From contig JAEYRZ010000203.1 in the NCBI GenBank assembly GCA_023435265.1, positions 1-14,516 on the forward strand: 14,516 nt of DNA. The letters are read 5' to 3'. Each line of letters starts with the position of its first letter. Within the stretch, counting starts at the first letter, position 1. A program made the position numbers and the translations under genes. The stretch comes from Pseudomonadota bacterium (GTDB lineage: Bacteria; Desulfobacterota; Desulfobacteria; Desulfobacterales; Desulfosarcinaceae). Below the pieces are notes generated by a model. That model worked only from the letters and a program-made list of their open reading frames with translations, was not told the origin of the DNA and made no database searches. Of the stretch, positions 7,789-14,516 are shown one piece after another.

Positions 7789-7817
7789 TTGACACGCTTG
7801 CACGACTATTTTACTAT
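7789..7817 (+). promoter_or_regulatory. Sigma-70-type promoter for the TRAP operon
   Basis: A perfect -35 box TTGACA (7789-7794) is followed after exactly 17 bases by TACTAT (7812-7817), a four-of-six match to the -10 consensus. Transcription would begin near 7824, about 50 bases before the first gene's start codon. Confidence 0.6.
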
Positions 7818-7876
7818 CACCATCTTCCGTGTCGCAGATCCAGGCATTCATCAATCTTCAATAAGAGGGGGCAACC

Positions 7877-8821
7877 ATGAAAAAGACGTTAGCGATTGCG
7901 GTTCTGTTCCTTTTCGCGGCCGGGGCCGCGGCGGCCCAGGCAGCCGATGTGCGCCTGATCCTGGCCACGGGTGGTACGGCCGGAACCTATTATCCGTTCG
8001 GCGGGGCCATGGCCAACATCTGGAATGCCAAAATACCCGGCATGAGCGTGACCGCCCAGACCACAGGCGCATCGGCCGAAAACGTCCGGCTGGTGAACAA
8101 GAAAGAAGCCGAACTGGCGCTGGTGCAGAGCGACACCCTGGATTTCGCCTTCAACGCCAAGGAAGCCTTCAAGGAGAAGCTGACCAAAATGAATGCCATC
8201 GCGGTGCTTTATCCTGAAATCATTCAGGTGGTGGCACGCGCGGACGGCGACATCACGTCCTTCACCGACCTGAAGGGCAAGAAAGTGGGCGTGGGCGCGC
8301 CGGGCAGCGGCACCGAGGCGAACTTCCGGCAGCTGCTGGATGTCTACGGAATGTCCCGCGGAGACGTCAATCCGCAGTACCTCTCCTTTTCGGAAAGCGC
8401 CGAGCAGTTCAAGGACAAGCACATTGACGCCTTCATCGTGACCGCCGGCATTCCCAATGCCGCGATCATGGATATCAGCACCCAGAACGCGATCACCATC
8501 CTGCCCATCGCCGGCGACACCGTCGCCAAGCTGTCGCAGAAATACCCGTTCCTGTCGGAAGCCACCGTACCGGCCGGCACCTACAAGAACCAGGCGGCCG
8601 ATGTGAAGACTGTGGCCGTCAACGCGGTGCTGATCGTCAATTCGGAAATTCCCGACGATGTGGTCTACAACCTGACCAAAACCATGTTCGAGAACCAGGC
8701 GCAGCTGGCCCAGGCGCATGCCAAAGGCAATGAGCTCAATTTGAAGACCGCGGTCACGGGCGTTTCGATTCCGTTCCATCCGGGCGCCGAGAAATACTAC
8801 AAAGAAAAAGGTGTCAAATAG
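7877..8821 (+). CDS. TAXI family TRAP transporter solute-binding protein
   Basis: This 314-residue exported protein captures the substrate and delivers it to the TRAP permease. A signal peptide spans residues 1 to about 22 (MKK, hydrophobic core, AQA cleavage site). The mature protein starts with the TAXI-family signature around ILATGGTAGTYYPFGGAMAN, followed by TGASAENVRLV and the KVGVGAPGSGTEANFRQLL block. The length is typical of the family. The start has AGAGGGGG a few bases upstream. It is the first gene of an operon with a DUF1850 protein and the fused permease, the usual TAXI arrangement. The substrate cannot be inferred from the sequence; characterised TAXI systems are few and use organic acids such as glutamate or 2-oxoglutarate. 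Confidence 0.96.
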   Translation: MKKTLAIAVLFLFAAGAAAAQAADVRLILATGGTAGTYYPFGGAMANIWNAKIPGMSVTAQTTGASAENVRLVNKKEAELALVQSDTLDFAFNAKEAFKEKLTKMNAIAVLYPEIIQVVARADGDITSFTDLKGKKVGVGAPGSGTEANFRQLLDVYGMSRGDVNPQYLSFSESAEQFKDKHIDAFIVTAGIPNAAIMDISTQNAITILPIAGDTVAKLSQKYPFLSEATVPAGTYKNQAADVKTVAVNAVLIVNSEIPDDVVYNLTKTMFENQAQLAQAHAKGNELNLKTAVTGVSIPFHPGAEKYYKEKGVK

Positions 8822-8946
8822 CGGTCGGCGTCCCCTTCTCCCGGCCCCGCAACGCACTCCGGCGCCGGAACATCGCAGCGAGTCTCCTGGCCGCCGGCAT
8901 CCTGCTGGCGGCCGGGTTTTCTCTGCGGTGCGGCCCCCGGGCGGCG

Positions 8947-9375
8947 GTGCTCGAAATCAGCAGCGCCGACTCGGGCGAAGTCCGCTGGTGCTCCGTCGTG
9001 CGGCCGGAGGAGGAGTTCATCCTGTCGTTCATTCATTCGGTGAACAAAAGGCCGGTGTTCGACACCCTCCGGGCGCGGGGCGACCATATCGTGATCGTCC
9101 GTTCGCGCTTCGACGCCTTCGGCGCCGGCATGCCGGAGGCGACGACCGAGCAGGGCACCTTTCGGGTTCTCGAAGACGGCCGGCTGGAATGGACGGTCAA
9201 CCGCCCGGTACCCGAGATCGTCGTGCGCGTCGGGCGCGTGGCGCAGCACACTCTGACGTTCAGGGGCCGCGACATCCGCCTTGCCGAGCTGGCCGCGCCG
9301 GGCAGTGCCCTGACCCTGCGCATTCGCCCCATTTCTCCACTGCATCGATCAAAAGGCAGGTGTTCCGGTGAATGA
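8947..9375 (+). CDS. DUF1850 protein of TAXI-TRAP operon (true start probably upstream)
   Basis: The protein matches DUF1850, a small envelope protein commonly encoded beside TAXI TRAP permeases, of unknown function. The recognisable core is FILSFIHSVNKRPVFD and the later RFDAFGAGMPE stretch. GTG 8947 is the first standard start codon in this frame and gives 142 residues. However, the frame is open upstream to the end of the preceding gene and encodes a basic segment (NALRRRN) followed by a hydrophobic stretch (ASLLAAGILLAAGFSL), the N-terminal membrane segment expected for this family. An AAGGTG ribosome-binding site at 8808-8813 lies just before an in-frame ATA (8818), so translation may start at a rare codon there, or the reading may hide a sequence error. 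The stop overlaps the permease start by eight bases. Confidence 0.8.
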   Translation: MLEISSADSGEVRWCSVVRPEEEFILSFIHSVNKRPVFDTLRARGDHIVIVRSRFDAFGAGMPEATTEQGTFRVLEDGRLEWTVNRPVPEIVVRVGRVAQHTLTFRGRDIRLAELAAPGSALTLRIRPISPLHRSKGRCSGE

Positions 9376-11365
9376 TCATCCCCAGAAGAACAGTCCGGCA
9401 GGCCCGCAGGGAGCTGCCGATCCGAATGCCGACAAGGTGTCGCAGGAGGAACTGGAAGCCATCCTCAAGAAAGTGGACAAGGAATCCAGGGCCCGCAAAC
9501 TCAGCGGCCTTTCGCGATGGATCGTCTACACCATCGGCGTGGCCTTCTCCTGCTTCCAGGTGTACACCGCCGCCTTCGGGTTGCTGCCCGCGCAGATGCA
9601 GCGCTCCATCCATCTCGCTTTCGCCTTCGCGCTGGTGTACCTCCTCTTTCCGCTGCGCTCCAAAAAGGCCGCAAACCGCCTGGCCTGGTACAACTGGCTG
9701 TTCGCAGCCTTCGCGGTGTTCGTGGGGCTCTATCTGACCTTCAACTACGTCCGCATCATGGAGGCGGGCGGCGACTACCAGACCATCGATTACATCATGG
9801 CCGGCTTCGGGATCCTGCTCACGCTCGAGGCGGCCCGGCGCGTGGTGGGCTGGCCCATCGTGACCATCGCCTCGGTATTTCTGCTCTACGCCTACTTCGG
9901 GCCCTATTTCCCCGGCTTTCTCGATCACCGCGGCTACTCCCTGCAGCGCATCGCCTCGCACATGTACCTGACCACCGAGGGGATCCTCGGCATTCCGCTG
10001 GGCGTGTCGGCCACCTTCATCTATCTTTTCGTACTTTTCGGCTCGTTCCGCGAAAAGTCGGGGCTGGGGCAGCTCTTCATCGACATTTCCAACGCCATCG
10101 CCGGCCGCGCTTCGGGCGGCCCGGCCAAGGTGGCCGTGGTGACCAGCGCCCTGGAAGGCACCGTGTCGGGCAGCTCGGTGGCCAACACCGTGGAGTCGGG
10201 CAGCTTCACCATCCCCATGATGAAACGGTTGGGCTACCGACCCGAATTCGCCGCTGCCGTCGAAGCTTCTTCGTCCACCGGCGGTCAGATCATGCCGCCA
10301 ATCATGGGCGCGGCGGCCTTCATCATGGCCGAGTTCCTCAACGTGCCCTATCTGACCATCGCCAAGGCGGCGGCCATTCCGGCCTGCCTCTACTTCTTCG
10401 GCGTCTTCATCGAAGTGCATTTCGAGGCCCGGCGCCTCAAGCTGCGCGGCATGCGGCCCGAAGAACTGCCGCGCTTCTCCACGGTCATGGCCGAACGCGG
10501 CCACCTTTTCCTGCCGCTGGCGGCGATCATCGGCTTCCTGATCGCCGGCTACACGCCCCTGTACGCCGCCCTCATGGGCCTGGCGGTCACGATCCTGGCC
10601 TCTTTCCTGCGGCGCAGCACGCGCATGAGCCTCAAGGACATCCTGGACGGCTTCGAAGCCGGAGCGCGCAACGCCGTGGGCGTGGCCATCGCCTGCGCCA
10701 CGGCCGGCATCATCATCGGCGTGGTGACGCTCACCGGCATCGGCCTGCGCCTCGGCGCCGGCCTGGTCGATCTGGCCGGCGGCAACCTGCTCTTCTCGCT
10801 CTTCTTCACAATGGTCACCTCGATCATCCTGGGCATGGGCGCGCCGACCACGGCCAACTACATCATCACCTCGACCATCGCCGCGCCGGCCCTGATCATG
10901 CTCGACGTCCACCCCCTGGCCGCGCACATGTTCGTCTTCTACTTCGGCATCGTGGCCGACATCACGCCGCCCGTGGCCCTGGCCGCCTACGCCGGCTCGG
11001 GCATCGCCAAGTCCGATCCCATGAAGACCGGCTTCGAGTCGACCAAACTGGCCATCGGGGCGTTTCTGATCCCCTACATCTTCGTCTTCAACCCGGCCAT
11101 GCTGATGATCGACACCACCGCCTGGTCCCTGACCCACAACCTGGTCACCGCCTGCTGTGGCATGTTCGGGGCCGGCGTGGCCATGGTCGGCTTCTTCCTG
11201 GCGCCCATGCGCTGGTTCGAGCGCATCGTCTTCTTCGGCTCCGGCCTGATGCTGATCGATCCCGGACTGACGACCGATTCCGCCGGCCTGTTGATCATGG
11301 CCCTGGCCGTGCTGTATCAGTGGCGCAAGAAAAAGAGCGGGCGGCCGCAGCCGCCTATACCGTAA
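9368..11365 (+). CDS. TRAP transporter permease, fused 4TM/12TM
   Basis: This 665-residue inner-membrane protein combines the small (DctQ-like) and large (DctM-like) TRAP subunits in one chain, the form that works with TAXI binding proteins. The first 45 residues are hydrophilic, then many hydrophobic segments follow to near residue 650. Family stretches include GTVSGSSVANTVESGSF and EASSSTGGQIMPPIMGAAAF, with a second conserved part around MGAPTTANYIITSTIAAPAL. TRAP systems are secondary transporters driven by ion gradients, usually sodium. The GTG start (9368) has AGGTG just upstream and overlaps the end of the DUF1850 gene by eight bases, so the two are probably translationally coupled. 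The C-terminus is basic and short (RKKKSG). Confidence 0.96.
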   Translation: MNDHPQKNSPAGPQGAADPNADKVSQEELEAILKKVDKESRARKLSGLSRWIVYTIGVAFSCFQVYTAAFGLLPAQMQRSIHLAFAFALVYLLFPLRSKKAANRLAWYNWLFAAFAVFVGLYLTFNYVRIMEAGGDYQTIDYIMAGFGILLTLEAARRVVGWPIVTIASVFLLYAYFGPYFPGFLDHRGYSLQRIASHMYLTTEGILGIPLGVSATFIYLFVLFGSFREKSGLGQLFIDISNAIAGRASGGPAKVAVVTSALEGTVSGSSVANTVESGSFTIPMMKRLGYRPEFAAAVEASSSTGGQIMPPIMGAAAFIMAEFLNVPYLTIAKAAAIPACLYFFGVFIEVHFEARRLKLRGMRPEELPRFSTVMAERGHLFLPLAAIIGFLIAGYTPLYAALMGLAVTILASFLRRSTRMSLKDILDGFEAGARNAVGVAIACATAGIIIGVVTLTGIGLRLGAGLVDLAGGNLLFSLFFTMVTSIILGMGAPTTANYIITSTIAAPALIMLDVHPLAAHMFVFYFGIVADITPPVALAAYAGSGIAKSDPMKTGFESTKLAIGAFLIPYIFVFNPAMLMIDTTAWSLTHNLVTACCGMFGAGVAMVGFFLAPMRWFERIVFFGSGLMLIDPGLTTDSAGLLIMALAVLYQWRKKKSGRPQPPIP

Positions 11366-11375
11366 AAGGCAGGAC

Positions 11376-11918
11376 ATGCCCGAACCCGAAATCGCCCCCG
11401 TTCCCATCCGGATCCGCAGCGCGCTCAAACCCGGCGACATCGGCGCCGTCATTCGCCTGCACGGCCTGGTCTACGGCGCCGAGTACCAGCTCGACTACAC
11501 CTTCGAAGGCTATGTGGCCGACGGCCTGGTGAAGTTTTTAAACGCGCACGACCCGCAGCGCGACCGCCTCTGGCTGGCCGAGCGCGGGGAGCGCCTCGTG
11601 GGCTGCATCGCCATCGTGCACCGCTCGGCCGAAGAGGCCCAGCTGCGCTGGTTCCTGACGCACCCCGAGTGCCGCGGCCAGGGCCTGGGGCGCCGCCTGC
11701 TGGACCAAGCCCTGGCCTTCTGCCGCAGCGCCGGCTACCGCACCGTCATGCTGTGGACCCTGCGCGGCCTGCCCGCCGCCGCCCACCTCTACCGCGCGGC
11801 CGGCTTCCGCCCCACCGAAGCCCACCCCGCGCAGCTCTGGGGCCGCAGCCTCACCGAAGAACGCTACGACCTCGACCTGACGCCGCCACAAAACCAACCC
11901 TGCCGCACGGCCGAATAA
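11376..11918 (+). CDS. GNAT family N-acetyltransferase
   Basis: This 180-residue cytoplasmic protein carries the acetyl-CoA binding motif of GNAT enzymes, RGQGLG, within the segment beginning RWFLTHPEC, followed by a helix and a typical AAHLYRAAGF end. The whole sequence resembles the C-terminal acetyltransferase half of proteins in which a MarR-type regulator is fused to a GNAT domain (the GDIGAVIRLHGLVY start and the HDPQRDRLWLAERGERLVGC block), but the DNA-binding half is absent. The gene starts ten bases after the permease stop, with AGGCAGGA before ATG, so it belongs to the TRAP operon. Its acceptor substrate is unknown; the context suggests it might modify something related to the transported compound, but this is weak. 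Confidence 0.9.
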   Translation: MPEPEIAPVPIRIRSALKPGDIGAVIRLHGLVYGAEYQLDYTFEGYVADGLVKFLNAHDPQRDRLWLAERGERLVGCIAIVHRSAEEAQLRWFLTHPECRGQGLGRRLLDQALAFCRSAGYRTVMLWTLRGLPAAAHLYRAAGFRPTEAHPAQLWGRSLTEERYDLDLTPPQNQPCRTAE

Positions 11919-11920
11919 AA

Positions 11921-11955
11921 AACGAAGCCCCCGGGACCATCCCGAGGGCTTCGTT
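11921..11955. terminator. Intrinsic terminator, probably bidirectional
   Basis: The arms AACGAAGCCCCCGGGA and TCCCGAGGGCTTCGTT pair at 15 of 16 positions around a CCA loop, directly after the GNAT stop codon. On the minus strand the stem is followed by TTTTTT, a good terminator for the PEP-CTERM gene. On the plus strand the T-run is short (TTT), but the long stem should still stop transcription of the TRAP operon. Confidence 0.85.
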
Positions 11956-12012
11956 TCGAACGACGGTATGCAGAAGGATCAGATCACGTCAAGCCTGCGC
12001 ATGCTTCGCGGA

Positions 12013-12759
12013 TCAGTTTCGCCGGAACAAACGTTTGCGTCCCAGACCGGCCATGCCGACCAGTCCCACGCCCAGCAGCATCATCGTGGCAGGCTCGGGA
12101 ACCGGGGCGGCTTCGGAGGCATAGGCATAAGCAGCGGTACCGACAAAAAGCTTATATGAAGTTTCGGGATTCATCCAGAATTCGAGGGTCAACGTGCCGT
12201 TATCGCTCTGACTGCCATTGGTCAATGCCAGCCAGCTTCCATCCATTTCCTGACCGTAATACAGCCCCAACAATGCTGCTGATCCCGCCGCACCAGATCC
12301 ATCACCCGATGTACCGGCGAGAAGTGTATACGGAACAGTAATCCAGAAATATGTATCCACATCGACAGAGAGGTCATAAACGGCAGCAAAATTCCCCCCA
12401 AGGGCACCTGATTGCGGACCGTACCCACCTCCCGCGTAGGCTTCGGCTTCCGATTTCAAATAATAATGACCATCATTCCAGCTAATGCCGGTGGCAGCGG
12501 AAGAGGAGCTGGTGGATGCTTCAGCCCAGGTATCTAATAAATAGCTACAATAAGTATCAACGTTAAAATCACTCTGGTTCACGGCCATCGCGAGCCCTGC
12601 GGAAACATAACCCGCATCTGCAAGCCCTACCGAGTCGGCATAACCAATACCGTCCAAGGTTATGCTTGCGCTACTGTAACTGTACTGTATCGCATTCGCC
12701 GATGCCGCTGCTCCTAAAATCAAGAGCAAGACAGTTAAACTGGATAAAAATTTTCTCAT
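12013..12759 (-). CDS. PEP-CTERM sorting domain-containing protein
   Basis: This is a 248-residue exported protein of unknown function. Residues 1-23 are a signal peptide ending ANA. The C-terminus is a PEP-CTERM sorting tag: VPEPATMMLLG starting at residue 220, a hydrophobic segment, then a basic tail (GRKRLFRRN). Such tags are recognised by exosortase (EpsH) and link the protein to extracellular polysaccharide production. The middle is rich in Ser, Ala, Gly and Tyr, with few charged residues and two cysteines predicted only in the mature N-terminal third; I recognise no enzyme domain. The start is supported by GGAGGGG five bases before ATG 12759. No exosortase gene is in this window. A sigma-54-type promoter lies about 75 bases upstream and a strong terminator downstream, so it is probably a single-gene unit. 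Confidence 0.93.
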   Translation of the reverse strand: MRKFLSSLTVLLLILGAAASANAIQYSYSSASITLDGIGYADSVGLADAGYVSAGLAMAVNQSDFNVDTYCSYLLDTWAEASTSSSSAATGISWNDGHYYLKSEAEAYAGGGYGPQSGALGGNFAAVYDLSVDVDTYFWITVPYTLLAGTSGDGSGAAGSAALLGLYYGQEMDGSWLALTNGSQSDNGTLTLEFWMNPETSYKLFVGTAAYAYASEAAPVPEPATMMLLGVGLVGMAGLGRKRLFRRN

Positions 12760-12830
12760 TGATCCCCTCCTCTCACTTCATGCCCCGATAAACGCCGAGC
12801 GTTTGTAAATGCCAAACTGATTGCGCATTT

Positions 12831-12846
12831 TGCAACGAATATGCCA
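12831..12846 (-). promoter_or_regulatory. Sigma-54 (-24/-12) promoter for the PEP-CTERM gene
   Basis: On the minus strand the sequence TGGCATATTCGTTGCA has TGGCA and TTGCA boxes with the invariant GG and GC separated by exactly ten bases, matching the RpoN consensus at nearly every position. Transcription would start near 12819, leaving a leader of about 60 bases before ATG 12759. PEP-CTERM genes in other bacteria are known to have such promoters. Confidence 0.8.
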
Positions 12847-13021
12847 CGAAATTGAATATACAAGGAATATGAGATACAATAATTTTACTCCGGATATCAG
12901 GTACTTAAAATCCTTCACAACTGGTTCCGTCTCTTGCCCGAAGAACAATTAGGGAATTGACACCATAGTTATTTTTGCCAATGAGAAATTTATTACACAA
13001 TCTCGTCAGGTTCGGATTGCA
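12847..13021. other. AT-rich intergenic stretch between the two surface-protein genes
   Basis: I see no gene, RNA or clear terminator hairpin here. It lies upstream of the -24 element of the PEP-CTERM promoter, so it is where enhancer sites for a sigma-54 activator would be expected. No repeated site could be recognised. Confidence 0.4.
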
Positions 13022-14155
13022 TTACGGAAGCAAAGTGGAGATGAAGCAACCGCCGCCGCCACCGCCGTCGTTTGATTGCCGATAAACCGAAAGATCGAAT
13101 TCAACGCCATCGAATCCGTTATTCTCGTCCGTCGCCGTAATTTGAATTCCTTCTGTGGTGCCCACATCGCCGGAGGCCGGCGTTCCGCTGAGCATGCCGG
13201 TGGTTGGATCGAGCTGCAGCCAGGCCGGTGCGTTGGCGCTCATGCTGTAGGTGACAACGCCGCAGCCGCCGGCAACGTCCACGTCGAACTGATAAGCCGT
13301 TCCCACGTTCGCGCTCGCAACCGGGGTGTTGCTGATTGATAGAGCCTCCGCCGGGCAGCCGACGGTCAGATCGTAGACGAGCGGAGCCGAATCTCCCGCG
13401 GTATCCGTTGCGGTTATTGTAATGGTGGTTGTGTCGCGATCGGCAAAGGTCGGAGTGCCGGAGAGCCCGCCGGTGGCTGCGTCGAAACTCAGCCATTCCG
13501 GAAGAGGATCGGGCGAAACAGCAAAGGTCAACGGACCGGCGTTGGCACAGGCCACAGCCACTGGGGTGAAGCTATAAGGCTGACCGACCGGGATGTTGAT
13601 ATCGTCTGTGCCGCCGATGGTCGGTCTACATATCATCGCCTGCGCGCTCAGATTTGTATAAAACCGCGTCACGCTAACGCCTTCGAAAGTGGTCATCGAA
13701 CTAAATAACGTCACGAACACAAAGGGTGATGTTTCGAGGCGATAGATTGAAGGATCCGGGTCGATCACAAAGGAGATCCGGGCGAGCCGTACCTTGGAAG
13801 TCGTAATCGGCGATCCGGCGACTCCGGCCGAGGTGATGTTCAACTCTGCTGAACCCGCCCCCGGCGAGGTCACATTCATTGCGTAATTGCCGGTGCTGAA
13901 CGTTGGATTGGCTTCCTCTAAGAGAGGACTCGAGAGCACCGTGCCGTTGTAGGTAAAGCGCAATGTAGCGTTACCCAAGCTGAATGGATCGCTGCCTGTA
14001 CGTTGAACCACATAGATCTCGACATAAAATTTGAATTTTTCCAGAAACCCCGAATTCTCGATAGAAAGATCGGCTATCGGTGCCCCTGCCGATATACCGG
14101 TGTTCGTAAAAAACGCCATCAGCACTAAAGCCAGCAATCCTGCAAACCTTTTCAT
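13022..14155 (-). CDS. Exported cohesin-like / double putative-Ig (He_PIG-type) protein with Gly6-Cys-Phe-Ile tail
   Basis: This is a 377-residue secreted or surface protein. Residues 1 to about 23 form a signal peptide (MKR, hydrophobic core, ISA). Residues about 25-175 are rich in Ser, Thr and beta-branched residues and look like a cohesin-like beta-sandwich; this call is tentative. Two putative-Ig repeats follow, about 180-262 and 265-355, each with the pattern P-x-W-L, then D-x-x-T-G-x-L-S-G-T-P and a later ITATD. The protein ends with six glycines, then CFISTLLP (370-377). This resembles the CFI-box C-terminal tail of Desulfobacterota envelope proteins, but stops much earlier than usual. 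I chose ATG 14155 because AAGGAGGG lies just upstream; an in-frame ATG at 14185 would add ten residues before the signal peptide. A sigma-54-type promoter is 46 bases upstream. Function is probably adhesion or matrix binding, inferred only. Confidence 0.88.
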   Translation of the reverse strand: MKRFAGLLALVLMAFFTNTGISAGAPIADLSIENSGFLEKFKFYVEIYVVQRTGSDPFSLGNATLRFTYNGTVLSSPLLEEANPTFSTGNYAMNVTSPGAGSAELNITSAGVAGSPITTSKVRLARISFVIDPDPSIYRLETSPFVFVTLFSSMTTFEGVSVTRFYTNLSAQAMICRPTIGGTDDINIPVGQPYSFTPVAVACANAGPLTFAVSPDPLPEWLSFDAATGGLSGTPTFADRDTTTITITATDTAGDSAPLVYDLTVGCPAEALSISNTPVASANVGTAYQFDVDVAGGCGVVTYSMSANAPAWLQLDPTTGMLSGTPASGDVGTTEGIQITATDENNGFDGVEFDLSVYRQSNDGGGGGGCFISTLLP

Positions 14156-14200
14156 GCGACCCTCCTTGATAAACACAAACACCAAACCCGGCCTCCCTTA

Positions 14201-14216
14201 AGCAAAGGGCATGCCG
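14201..14216 (-). promoter_or_regulatory. Sigma-54 (-24/-12) promoter for the CFI-tail surface protein
   Basis: On the minus strand CGGCATGCCCTTTGCT carries GGCA and TTGCT boxes, with the invariant GG and GC exactly ten bases apart. A start near 14188 would leave a leader of about 33 bases before ATG 14155. The match is slightly poorer than that of the PEP-CTERM promoter because the first base is C. Confidence 0.65.
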
Positions 14217-14516
14217 TGATGGCGCGCTGCCGGCGGCGAACGATTTTATTCATTTGCTTCGGTCTGTTATCGTGGATGAAGGCGATGAAGCGGCAACGCC
14301 GGGCTTTCTCCGGAGGCGAAAAGAACTATGAAATTGTTTTCCTAATTTCCTGCAATTGTACAAACGCCTACACCATGGACCGATTCAAACCGCGGACCGC
14401 GATTCCGTCCGCCGGCACCCGGTGTGGCGGGTCCTGCCTGCCATTTGCAGCGCATTTCGTAGTCCGCTTGGCGCAGCGCAGCAAAAGCGTCCCGCCTGTC
14501 TGAGCGCAGCGAGTTT
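14217..14516. other. Terminal region without a supported gene; short inverted repeats
   Basis: No reading frame here resembles a known protein or has a convincing ribosome-binding site. The last 100 bases are rich in short repeats such as GCGCAGCG. They contain a near-inverted pair, GGCGGGTC (14426-14433) and GTCCCGCC (14489-14496), matching at seven of eight positions. It may be part of an intergenic repeat element that continues beyond the window. Confidence 0.35.

Noticed and set aside
8811..9371. Open frame from GTG 8811 as the gene after the TAXI protein
   Set aside because: Its product is Arg, Pro and Gly rich with no family match; the DUF1850 match lies in another frame.
9260..11452. 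A 730-codon minus-strand open frame
   Set aside because: It is antisense to the TRAP permease, very rich in Gly, His, Asp and Glu, and has no family resemblance.
12760..12830. Possible cyclic di-GMP (GEMM) riboswitch in the PEP-CTERM leader
   Set aside because: The predicted leader is only about 60 bases and shows none of the conserved GEMM core sequence.
14216..14503. 95-codon plus-strand open frame at the right edge
   Set aside because: No ribosome-binding site, mixed composition and no family; it overlaps the sigma-54 promoter edge and repeat-rich sequence.

Overview
The window is GC-rich bacterial chromosome, most like a Desulfobacterota (sulfate-reducer-type, Desulfosarcina-like) genome. 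Three things suggest this: a very large HdrA-type flavoprotein with an inserted GltD-like module, a TAXI-type TRAP transporter operon, and envelope proteins carrying PEP-CTERM and Cys-Phe-Ile C-terminal tails. The taxon is inferred from gene content; there is no rRNA or other marker.

Layout. Positions 1-3100 (minus strand, running off the left edge) hold the N-terminal 1033 residues of an HdrA/HdrL-like electron-bifurcation flavoprotein. Divergent from it, across a 223-bp spacer with repeat and palindrome elements, is a response regulator with NtrC/AtoC architecture (3324-4763, plus) whose sigma-54 contact loop is degenerate. Next comes a minus-strand DNA end-joining cluster. It reads ku2 (7666-6890), an ATP-dependent DNA ligase overlapping it by 4 bp (6893-5898), a 245-bp gap with heptameric repeats, then a second ku (5652-4870).

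From 7789 a sigma-70-like promoter leads into a plus-strand operon: TAXI solute-binding protein, DUF1850 protein, fused 4TM/12TM TRAP permease and a GNAT acetyltransferase (7877-11918). It is closed by a hairpin terminator that should work in both directions. The right part is less GC-rich and holds two minus-strand genes for exported proteins, a PEP-CTERM protein (12759-12013) and a cohesin-like/double putative-Ig protein ending in Gly6-Cys-Phe-Ile (14155-13022). Each is preceded by a good -24/-12 sigma-54-type promoter. The last 300 bp hold no gene I can support.

How the parts work together. The TRAP genes form one uptake system for an unidentified organic anion. The two Ku proteins and the ligase form a bacterial non-homologous end-joining set; no LigD-type polymerase is visible here. 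The two surface proteins appear to share sigma-54 control, which fits known PEP-CTERM biology. The regulator beside hdrA has lost the residues used to open sigma-54 promoters, so it is unlikely to be their activator. I see no clearly new multi-gene system. The strongest leads are the degenerate GAFTGA regulator, the paired sigma-54 promoters, the motif V-less ligase with two Ku proteins, and the DUF1850 gene without a standard start codon.
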